The notes under the pieces are model-generated. The model worked only from the letters and a program-made list of their open reading frames with translations. It was not told where the DNA came from and made no database searches. Of a stretch of 7,292 bases of DNA, positions 1 through 4,781 are shown one piece after another; position 1 is the first letter of the stretch, and each line of letters begins with the position of its first letter. Source of the stretch: Bacteroidales bacterium (GTDB taxonomy: Bacteria; Bacteroidota; Bacteroidia; Bacteroidales; JAADGE01). The stretch spans positions 1 to 7,292 of the forward strand of contig JANTGL010000132.1 of assembly GCA_024762915.1 (NCBI GenBank). Reading direction: 5' to 3'. The position numbers and the translations under genes were made by a program.

Positions 1-71
1 CGGGAGGAGAGACTCGAACTCCCGGCACTCGGTTTTGGAGACCGATGCTCTACCAACTGAGCTACTCCCGT
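1..71 (-). tRNA. trnW: tRNA-Trp (CCA), 3' end cut by window edge
   Basis: Reads tryptophan UGG codons. Read on the minus strand, the cloverleaf starts with A1 at 71 and has the D-arm TAGCTCAGTTGGTAGAGC. The anticodon stem TCGGT/ACCGA encloses the loop CTCCAAA, with anticodon CCA at 36-38, and the T-arm has GGGAGTTCGAGTCTCTC. The acceptor strand ends at G71, which pairs with C2. Base 72 (expected T, to pair with A1) and the discriminator lie beyond the left edge, so the gene is complete except for about two bases. It follows tuf by 67 bp. In Bacteroidota secE and nusG usually come next, which would be off the window. Confidence 0.95.
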
Positions 72-81
72 TTGATAAACA

Positions 82-118
82 AATTAATTCGGCAGTAATA
101 CTTACTACCGAATTAATT
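82..118 (-). terminator. Long hairpin between tuf and tRNA-Trp, possible terminator or RNA processing site
   Basis: The arms at 82-98 and 102-118 are 17 bp each. They pair fully apart from one G-U wobble (in the minus-strand transcript) around a 3-nt loop. In the minus-strand transcript the hairpin is followed by TTTGTTTATC, a modest U-rich tail, and preceded by seven Ts. It begins 21 nt past the tuf stop and ends 11 nt before tRNA-Trp. It could be a leaky terminator for the tRNA-tuf transcript or an RNase cleavage site releasing tRNA-Trp. On the plus strand the tail is A-rich, so it would not terminate that direction. The structure is clear; the function is inferred. Confidence 0.55.
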
Positions 119-138
119 AAAAAAACATTTAAGACTTG

Positions 139-1326
139 TTATTTAATAATTTCAATAACTTGTCCGGCTCCGACTGTTCTGCCGCCTTCACGAATAGCAA
201 AACTTAAACCTTTATCAAGAGCAACAGGATAAATCAAAGTAACTTCAATTGTTACATTATCACCGGGCATTACCATTTCAGTTCCTTCCGGTAACATAAT
301 TTCACCTGTTACGTCAAGTGTTCTTAAATAAAATTGAGGTCTGTAATTATTGTGAAAAGGAGTATGACGTCCGCCTTCTTCTTTTTTCAAAACATATACC
401 TCAGCTTTAAATTTAGTATGAGGTGTAATAGAATTGGGTTTGGCAATTACCATTCCTCTTTTAATTTCTTCTTTTTTAACACCTCTTAAAAGTAAACCGA
501 CATTATCACCGGCTTGGCCGTCGTCAAGAATTTTACGGAACATTTCAACGCCCGTAACAACTGATTTCATTTTTTCTGCACCAAGTCCGATAATTTGAAC
601 TTCGTCTCCTGTATGAATAAGTCCGGTTTCAATTCTTCCGGTTGCAACAGTTCCTCTACCGGTAATTGAAAATACATCTTCAACAGGCATTAAGAACGGT
701 TTATCAATATCTCTGGGAGGAAGCGGAATCCACTCATCCACAGCTGCCATTAATTCCATAACTTTATCTTCCCATTCAGCTTCACCGTTAAGTGCACCTA
801 GGGCAGAACCTAAAATAACAGGGGTGTTATCTCCGTCGAATTCATAAAAATCGAGAAGTTCTCTCATTTCCATTTCAACGAGTTCGAGAAGTTCCGGATC
901 GTCAACCATATCAACTTTATTGATAAAAACAACAATTCTCGGTACATTTACTTGTTTTGCCAATAAGATGTGTTCACGTGTTTGCGGCATCGGACCGTCA
1001 GTTCCTGCCACAACGATAATAGCACCGTCCATTTGAGCAGCACCTGTTACCATGTTTTTAACATAGTCGGCGTGACCCGGACAATCAACGTGAGCATAGT
1101 GTCTGTTTTCAGTTTGATACTCAACGTGAGCAGTATTAATTGTAATACCTCTTTCTTTTTCTTCGGGGGCATTATCAATTGAATCAAAATCTTTAATCTC
1201 TGACAAACCTTTTTTACTTAAAACTAAAGTAATAGCAGCAGTCAAAGTCGTTTTTCCGTGGTCAACGTGACCGATGGTTCCAATATTTACATGCGGTTTG
1301 GACCTATCAAATTTTTCTTTAGCCAT
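139..1326 (-). CDS. tuf: Translation elongation factor Tu (EF-Tu)
   Basis: GTPase that delivers aminoacyl-tRNA to the ribosomal A site in the cytoplasm. At 395 aa it is full length (E. coli has 394). All G motifs are intact: G1 GHVDHGKT (19-26), G2 RGITI (59-63), G3 DCPGH (81-85), G4 NKVD (136-139) and G5 GSAL (173-176). Domain 2 (about 205-300) and domain 3 (about 301-395) follow, with the conserved ending REGGRTVGAG before a lineage-specific QVIEIIK tail. The G5 region reads SALGALNG rather than the proteobacterial SALKAL, as in Bacteroidota EF-Tu. The ATG at 1326 opens the canonical MAKEKF start. No Shine-Dalgarno precedes it, only an AT-rich leader. I see no promoter box in the 75 bp up to tRNA-Thr(GGU), so it is probably co-transcribed with the four upstream tRNAs. 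Confidence 0.99.
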   Translation of the reverse strand: MAKEKFDRSKPHVNIGTIGHVDHGKTTLTAAITLVLSKKGLSEIKDFDSIDNAPEEKERGITINTAHVEYQTENRHYAHVDCPGHADYVKNMVTGAAQMDGAIIVVAGTDGPMPQTREHILLAKQVNVPRIVVFINKVDMVDDPELLELVEMEMRELLDFYEFDGDNTPVILGSALGALNGEAEWEDKVMELMAAVDEWIPLPPRDIDKPFLMPVEDVFSITGRGTVATGRIETGLIHTGDEVQIIGLGAEKMKSVVTGVEMFRKILDDGQAGDNVGLLLRGVKKEEIKRGMVIAKPNSITPHTKFKAEVYVLKKEEGGRHTPFHNNYRPQFYLRTLDVTGEIMLPEGTEMVMPGDNVTIEVTLIYPVALDKGLSFAIREGGRTVGAGQVIEIIK

Positions 1327-1354
1327 GATTATTTATTAATTATTATATAAAGTG

Positions 1355-1372
1355 ATTGAAAAATATTTCAAT
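1355..1372 (-). other. Small AT-rich hairpin in the tRNA-Thr/tuf spacer
   Basis: ATTGAAA (1355-1361) and TTTCAAT (1366-1372) pair over 7 bp around a 4-nt loop, 28 nt upstream of the tuf ATG. It could mark 3'-end trimming of tRNA-Thr(GGU) or shape the tuf leader. It is short and AT-rich, so chance is possible. Confidence 0.3.
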
Positions 1373-1401
1373 ATTAAAAAAATGTTACAACTTAAATAAA
1401 G

Positions 1402-1473
1402 AGCCGATGATGAGAATTGAACTCATGACCTCTTCCTTACCAAGGAAACGCTCTACCCCTGAGCTACATCGGC
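1402..1473 (-). tRNA. trnT: tRNA-Thr (GGU)
   Basis: Reads ACC/ACU codons. The 7-bp acceptor GCCGATG/CATCGGC is perfect and the discriminator is T73. The anticodon stem TTTCC/GGAAG (one T-G pair) encloses TTGGTAA, with anticodon GGT at 1439-1441. The T-loop is TTCAATT. No 3' CCA is encoded, so CCA must be added after transcription. It is the last tRNA before tuf, the position of thrT in E. coli. Confidence 0.96.
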
Positions 1474-1483
1474 TAAAAAAAAG

Positions 1484-1556
1484 AGCGGAAGACGAGGCTC
1501 GAACCCGCGACCTGCAGCTTGGAAGGCTGCCGCTCTACCAACTGAGCTACTCCCGC
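1484..1556 (-). tRNA. trnG: tRNA-Gly (UCC)
   Basis: Reads GGA/GGG codons. The acceptor GCGGGAG pairs with CTTCCGC, including a G5-U68 wobble, with discriminator T73. The anticodon stem GCAGC/GCTGC encloses CTTCCAA, with anticodon TCC at 1521-1523. The T-arm is CGGGTTCGAGCCTCG. No CCA is encoded. Its bases 2-25 are identical to the matching part of tRNA-Trp in this window. Ten bases separate it from tRNA-Thr(GGU). Confidence 0.96.
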
Positions 1557-1577
1557 TTTTTAACCCTTTTTTGATTG

Positions 1578-1659
1578 TGGGGGGAGGAGGATTCGAACCT
1601 CCGAAGGCTATGCCAACAGATTTACAGTCTGCCCCGTTTGACCGCTCCGGAATCCCCCC
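1578..1659 (-). tRNA. trnY: tRNA-Tyr (GUA)
   Basis: Reads UAU/UAC codons. At 82 nt it has the long variable arm of bacterial tRNA-Tyr. The acceptor GGGGGGA pairs with TCCCCCC, with discriminator A73. The anticodon loop CTGTAAA holds GTA at 1623-1625. The T-arm is GGAGGTTCGAATCCTCC. The encoded 3' sequence after the discriminator is CA, not CCA. Confidence 0.96.
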
Positions 1660-1674
1660 TTAATTCAAAAAAAG

Positions 1675-1748
1675 AGCCGATAGACGGATTCGAACCGCCG
1701 ACCGGCTGATTACAAATCAGCTGCTCTGGCCAACTGAGCTATATCGGC
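1675..1748 (-). tRNA. trnT: tRNA-Thr (UGU)
   Basis: Reads ACA/ACG codons. The acceptor GCCGATA/TATCGGC is a perfect 7 bp, with discriminator T73. The anticodon stem GCTGA/TCAGC encloses TTTGTAA, with anticodon TGT at 1712-1714. The T-arm is GGCGGTTCGAATCCGTC. No CCA is encoded. It is the first tRNA of the cluster, about 70 nt downstream of the predicted transcription start, in the position of thrU in E. coli. Confidence 0.96.
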
Positions 1749-1826
1749 AAAACTCTTCTTTTTATTAGAGATAAATTATTTCCTTATAGAACTTTCGACT
1801 TTCGATTGCTCTCAAAAATCGGGTTG

Positions 1827-1859
1827 CAAATTTAAGGAATATTATTTTATTAAACAAAA
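1827..1859 (-). promoter_or_regulatory. Predicted Bacteroidota promoter for the tRNA-tuf operon
   Basis: On the minus strand TAAATTTG (1827-1834) is an exact match to the Bacteroidota -7 consensus TAnnTTTG. A TTTTG (1855-1859) lies 20 nt upstream, the expected spacing for the -33 TTG element. The following bases GCAACCCG resemble strong stable-RNA promoters in this phylum. Transcription would start near 1820 and give a leader of about 70 nt before tRNA-Thr(UGU). The site lies just past the hpf stop, which has no convincing terminator, so read-through from xerC-hpf could add to it. Confidence 0.7.
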
Positions 1860-1875
1860 TGTTTTTTATTTTTTT

Positions 1876-2178
1876 TTAAGGTCTTAATTTCCCTTTATGT
1901 TTCTTAATTTGTTTTTCTAATGCATCTATCACAGAATCAACTGCTTCCTCAAATGAAACGGCTTCTTTTTCGGCAAATAAATCATTGCCGGGCACCTCTA
2001 AAATGACTTTTGCTTCTTTATTATCAGTAAATTTCTTTTTTGATTTATTAAAATTCAATATCACTTCCGAACGAATAATTCCGTCAAAATACTTATCAAG
2101 CTTATTTATTTTTGTTTTTACAAAATCAATTAATTTTGTATCAGCATCAAAATTTGTTGTTTTAATATTTACATCCAT
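1876..2178 (-). CDS. hpf: Ribosome hibernation promoting factor, short form
   Basis: Binds the decoding and tRNA sites of the 30S subunit and silences ribosomes when growth slows. At 100 aa it matches the short HPF/RaiA single-domain fold (E. coli HPF is 95 aa). The family pattern is visible: an N-terminal strand (MDVNIKTTNF), a helix with the typical KINKLDKYFDGI run (23-35), central strands (37-63), and a C-terminal helix FEEAVDSVIDALEKQIKKH (76-94) ending in a basic KHKGK tail. There is no C-terminal dimerisation domain of long HPF. It starts 6 bp after the xerC stop, so the two are very probably one transcript. No Shine-Dalgarno is present. Either HPF or RaiA (YfiA) would be an acceptable name. 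Confidence 0.93.
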   Translation of the reverse strand: MDVNIKTTNFDADTKLIDFVKTKINKLDKYFDGIIRSEVILNFNKSKKKFTDNKEAKVILEVPGNDLFAEKEAVSFEEAVDSVIDALEKQIKKHKGKLRP

Positions 2179-2184
2179 AGTGTT

Positions 2185-3075
2185 TTATTTTTTTGCTCTC
2201 GGATGAGCTTGTTTATAAATTCGATTTAATTTTTCAAAGGTATTATGTGTATATATTTGGGTGGCAGATAAATTTGCATGCCCTAATAATTCTTTCACGG
2301 CATTAATATCCGCTCCGTTGTTTAAAAGTGAAGTGGCATAAGAATGTCTTATGGTATGCGGACTTTTTTTCTTTTGAGTACTTACAAAAGAAATATATTT
2401 ATTAACGGTTCTGTATACCAAATTAGGATAAATTTTTTTTCCGGTTTTCGTCAGAAATAGAAATTCATTATCCGTTTCGATTTCCTTTCGTAATAATAGA
2501 TATTTATTAATTATTTCAAATAAATTAACAGGAAACGGAATAATTCGTTGTTTATTTCTTTTTCCCGTAACTTTAACGGTCTGTTTATTCAAATCAATTT
2601 CTTTTACGGATAAATTTATTAATTCAGCTCTTCTTATCCCTGTTCCAAACAACATTTCAAGCAGAAGATGATCTCTTACACCTTCAAAATCATCAGAAAA
2701 AACAGGACTGTCAAGCAATAAGTTCATTTTTTCATCAGAAATGAATTCAGGCAGTTTTTTTTTAGTTTTTAAACGTGAAATTTTAATTATAGGATTAGAA
2801 TCAATCAAATTTTCTCTTAATAAAAAATTATAAAATGATCTGAGTGTAGAAAGTTTTCTGTTAATTGTTTTTGCAGATAATTTTTGAGCAGATAAGAAAG
2901 CAATCCATTTTCGGATAATCTTATAATCGGAAACAATCTCATTTTCCGATCTAATAATTTCATTATCAAAGCAAAATGAATAAAAACTGCTTAAATCAGC
3001 TGCATAAGAATTTACGGTATGTGAAGAGTATTTTTTTTGGTATTCAATATATTTCAGGAATCTCTTCTTATGCAT
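2185..3075 (-). CDS. xerC: Tyrosine recombinase XerC
   Basis: Site-specific recombinase that, with a XerD partner, resolves chromosome dimers at dif near the replication terminus. At 296 aa it is full length. An N-terminal core-binding (SAM-like) domain covers about 1-90 and the catalytic domain about 108-290. The complete catalytic set is visible: R148 (GTGIRRAEL), K172 (VTGKRNKQR), H240 and R243 (PHTIRHSYAT), H266 (LLGHANLS) and the nucleophile Y275 (IYTH). These positions match E. coli XerC numbering, so there are no insertions. The ATG at 3075 has no Shine-Dalgarno. It lies downstream of rpsU and immediately upstream of hpf, a conserved Bacteroidota arrangement. That context and the housekeeping length argue against a phage or transposon integrase, although XerC and XerD are hard to tell apart by sequence alone. 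Confidence 0.93.
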   Translation of the reverse strand: MHKKRFLKYIEYQKKYSSHTVNSYAADLSSFYSFCFDNEIIRSENEIVSDYKIIRKWIAFLSAQKLSAKTINRKLSTLRSFYNFLLRENLIDSNPIIKISRLKTKKKLPEFISDEKMNLLLDSPVFSDDFEGVRDHLLLEMLFGTGIRRAELINLSVKEIDLNKQTVKVTGKRNKQRIIPFPVNLFEIINKYLLLRKEIETDNEFLFLTKTGKKIYPNLVYRTVNKYISFVSTQKKKSPHTIRHSYATSLLNNGADINAVKELLGHANLSATQIYTHNTFEKLNRIYKQAHPRAKK

Positions 3076-3089
3076 TCAGTAAACGTTTA

Positions 3090-3108
3090 AAATGTAAAAA
3101 ATACATTT
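3090..3108 (-). other. Hairpin in the xerC leader
   Basis: AAATGTA (3090-3096) and TACATTT (3102-3108) pair over 7 bp around a 5-base homopolymer loop, and can extend by about 3 bp past one mismatch. It ends 14 nt upstream of the xerC ATG and directly follows the rpsU terminator. It might be a second, weaker termination element or a structure limiting xerC translation. Confidence 0.35.
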
Positions 3109-3151
3109 AAAAGAAGATAACTTTCCCGAAAAATAATCTCGAGAAAGTTAT
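3107..3151 (-). terminator. Intrinsic terminator downstream of rpsU
   Basis: In the minus-strand transcript ATAACTTTCTCG (3140-3151) pairs with CGGGAAAGTTAT (3117-3128): 12 bp with one U-G wobble and an 11-nt loop. The tail is CTTCTTTTAAA. The stem begins 12 nt after the rpsU stop, so rpsU probably ends here most of the time, with xerC-hpf receiving read-through or a promoter I could not identify. Confidence 0.75.
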
Positions 3152-3163
3152 TATAAGGTTGAC

Positions 3164-3358
3164 TTATTCGTTTTCTTCTCTCTTAAGTTGCTCAACATAT
3201 CTTGCTTTAATCAATTGTTGACGTTTAAAAACAGACGGTTTCACAAATTGTTTTCGTTTTCTGACTTCTTTGATAATGCCGGTAGAATCAGTTTTTCGTT
3301 TTAATCTTTTTAAAGCTCTTTCAATGCTTTCGCCTTCTTTAACGGGTATTTTAATCAT
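3164..3358 (-). CDS. rpsU: 30S ribosomal protein S21 (bS21)
   Basis: Small basic protein on the 30S platform next to the 3' end of 16S rRNA, involved in translation initiation. At 64 aa it has the usual Bacteroidota length. The S21 core motif is present as ERALKRLKRK (13-22), after the short strand IKIPVKEGES. A lysine/arginine-rich helical tail follows (VRKRKQFVKPSVFKRQQ, 32-48) with an acidic end EENE. The ATG at 3358 is set by a strong Shine-Dalgarno 7 nt upstream, the only such site before a gene in this window. It is bounded by a TAnnTTTG promoter candidate upstream and a terminator downstream, so it appears able to act as its own transcription unit. In Bacteroidota ribosomes bS21, with bS18 and bS6, is reported to occlude the anti-SD, so the strong site suggests translational autoregulation (inference). 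Confidence 0.96.
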   Translation of the reverse strand: MIKIPVKEGESIERALKRLKRKTDSTGIIKEVRKRKQFVKPSVFKRQQLIKARYVEQLKREENE

Positions 3359-3365
3359 AAAATTA

Positions 3366-3372
3366 CTCCTTT
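3366..3372 (-). promoter_or_regulatory. Strong Shine-Dalgarno of rpsU
   Basis: AAAGGAG on the minus strand is complementary over 7 nt to the anti-SD of Bacteroidota 16S rRNA (3' end ...CCUCCUUUCU). It lies 7 nt before the rpsU ATG. The starts of tuf, hpf, xerC, the acyl-CoA dehydrogenase and the HhH gene have no GGAG-like sequence in the preceding 20 nt, which makes this site exceptional. Confidence 0.85.
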
Positions 3373-3401
3373 TATAAATTGTAAGTAAAAATTTAGAACC
3401 G

Positions 3402-3409
3402 CAAAATTA
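3402..3409 (-). promoter_or_regulatory. Candidate rpsU promoter -7 element
   Basis: TAATTTTG on the minus strand fits TAnnTTTG. The region about 20 nt upstream is a T-run without a clear TTG, so the -33 half is weak. Transcription would start near 3395, leaving a leader of about 35-40 nt that contains the Shine-Dalgarno. Confidence 0.5.
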
Positions 3410-3468
3410 TTAATTCCTATAAAAATAAAAAATTTTTTTTAAAAAAACAAGTTTTATTTAATATTTTT

Positions 3469-4614
3469 TTAATTTATTACTTTTCTGGCAATGACTAATC
3501 TTTGAATTTCAGAAGTTCCTTCTCCGATTTGAAGAATCCTTTGATCTCGATAAAATCTTTCAATATCATAATCCTTCATCAAGCCGTATCCGCCGTGAAT
3601 TTGAACGGCATCATCAGTTACATCTTTTGCAATTTCGGAACAATACAATTTTGACATTGCAGCTTCTTTTGCAAATGATTTACCGGCATCCTTAAGCCAA
3701 CATGCTTTATATAAGAGTGTTCTGGCAAGCTCAACCTTTGTGGCCATATCTGCCAATTTAAATGAAACAGTTTGAAATTTAGAAATCGGCTTTCCGAATT
3801 GTTTTCTTTCTTTTGAATATTGTACGGCCATTTCTAAAGCACCTTGAGCTAAACCTAAACCCATTGCAGCAATAGACAATCTGCCGTTATCCAATGTACT
3901 GAGCATAATTTTTGAACCTTGTCCTATTTTTCCGAGGATGTTTTCCTCAGGTACTTCGCAATTATCGAAATATAATTCTGCCGTATCCGAAGCTCGCCAC
4001 ATCATTTTTCCGTGCATGGGTATTTGATTGAATCCTTTTGTTCCTTTCTCGACGATAATTGTCGTAAAAATCTTTTTACCGTCTATAATATCCGAAACTG
4101 TTTGAACACAGGCACCGGAAGATAACTCGGATGCACCGTTTGTAATAAAAATTTTTGATCCGTTAATTTTCCATTTCCCGTCAATCAGCTTTGCTGATGT
4201 TTTCGTTCCTCGCGAATCTGATCCGGCATCAGGCTCAGTTAATCCGAATGCCCAGATATGTTCACCGGTACATAATTTCGGTAAATATTTCATTTTTTGT
4301 TCTTCGTTTCCGAAGTAGTATAAAGGCCCGATACCCAGTGAGTTGTGAGCTGCCAAAGTAGCTGCTTGCGAACTGTCAATTCTGGCAAGTTCTTCTACTG
4401 CAATAATATACGAAAGTGTATCCAATCCTTGCCCGCCGTATTTTTCCGGTAAATACATTCCGAACAGACCGAGTTCACCCATTTTTTTTGTTAAATCAAC
4501 GGAAAATTCTCCCTTTTCATCTAATTCTTGTGCAAGAGGTTTAACTTCTCTTTCAGCAAAATCTCTGACTGTTTGCCTGATTAATTTTTGTTCGTCGGTA
4601 AAATTAAAATCCAT
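3469..4614 (-). CDS. Acyl-CoA dehydrogenase (short/medium-chain type)
   Basis: FAD enzyme that oxidises acyl-CoA to trans-2-enoyl-CoA and passes electrons to electron-transfer flavoprotein, in fatty-acid or branched amino-acid breakdown. At 381 aa it is full length. The N-terminal helical domain covers about 1-118. The middle beta domain carries family signature 1 (LTEPDAGSDSRG, 125-136) and the RASDTAEL segment (207-214). The C-terminal helical domain has the RKQFGKPISKFQ motif (270-281), signature 2 (QIHGGYG to the RFYRD region, 338-357) and the catalytic glutamate E365 in IGEGTSEIQR, the position used by short- and medium-chain and butyryl-CoA dehydrogenases. The chain-length preference cannot be read from sequence. 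No ETF or other beta-oxidation gene adjoins it, and the flanking gaps (110 and 167 bp) suggest a single-gene unit. No Shine-Dalgarno is present. Confidence 0.93.
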   Translation of the reverse strand: MDFNFTDEQKLIRQTVRDFAEREVKPLAQELDEKGEFSVDLTKKMGELGLFGMYLPEKYGGQGLDTLSYIIAVEELARIDSSQAATLAAHNSLGIGPLYYFGNEEQKMKYLPKLCTGEHIWAFGLTEPDAGSDSRGTKTSAKLIDGKWKINGSKIFITNGASELSSGACVQTVSDIIDGKKIFTTIIVEKGTKGFNQIPMHGKMMWRASDTAELYFDNCEVPEENILGKIGQGSKIMLSTLDNGRLSIAAMGLGLAQGALEMAVQYSKERKQFGKPISKFQTVSFKLADMATKVELARTLLYKACWLKDAGKSFAKEAAMSKLYCSEIAKDVTDDAVQIHGGYGLMKDYDIERFYRDQRILQIGEGTSEIQRLVIARKVIN

Positions 4615-4781
4615 TGTCTAAAATTTAATATCAAAGTTTATATCCGTATAACAACAAAGTAGAATGAATTTTCAGCATTTCAAGTAATCAAAAATCAGTT
4701 ATAAATCGTTTGTGATAAGGATGTGTAAAAGTAATAAATATTAAACGAAAAACAGAATGTTATAAAAAAGAAAAATACGAA

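Noticed and set aside
970..1182. Plus-strand open frames opposite tuf and other genes
   Set aside because: They lie wholly opposite well-supported conserved genes and encode no recognisable protein.
1356..1574. Plus-strand open frame of 72 codons across the tRNA cluster
   Set aside because: It is the antisense of two tRNA genes. Its peptide (EARTRDLQLGRLPLYQLSYSR-like) is the well-known translation artefact of reversed tRNA-Gly sequence.
1402..3075. Tyrosine recombinase close to tRNA genes, suggesting an integrated element with an attachment site
   Set aside because: The recombinase has XerC length and exact XerC active-site spacing and sits in a conserved housekeeping order. All tRNAs are intact, and I see no duplicated tRNA 3' end or cargo genes.
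3421..3463. A/T homopolymer tracts after the acyl-CoA dehydrogenase stop as a terminator
   Set aside because: Only a weak AAAA/TTTT stem and an A8/T6 palindrome can form. There is no GC-containing stem, so it may be simple low-complexity spacer.
4632..4663. Promoter-like TAAACTTTG and TACTTTG boxes upstream of the acyl-CoA dehydrogenase
   Set aside because: Both have the wrong number of bases between TA and TTTG and no well-spaced TTG upstream, so I do not call a promoter.
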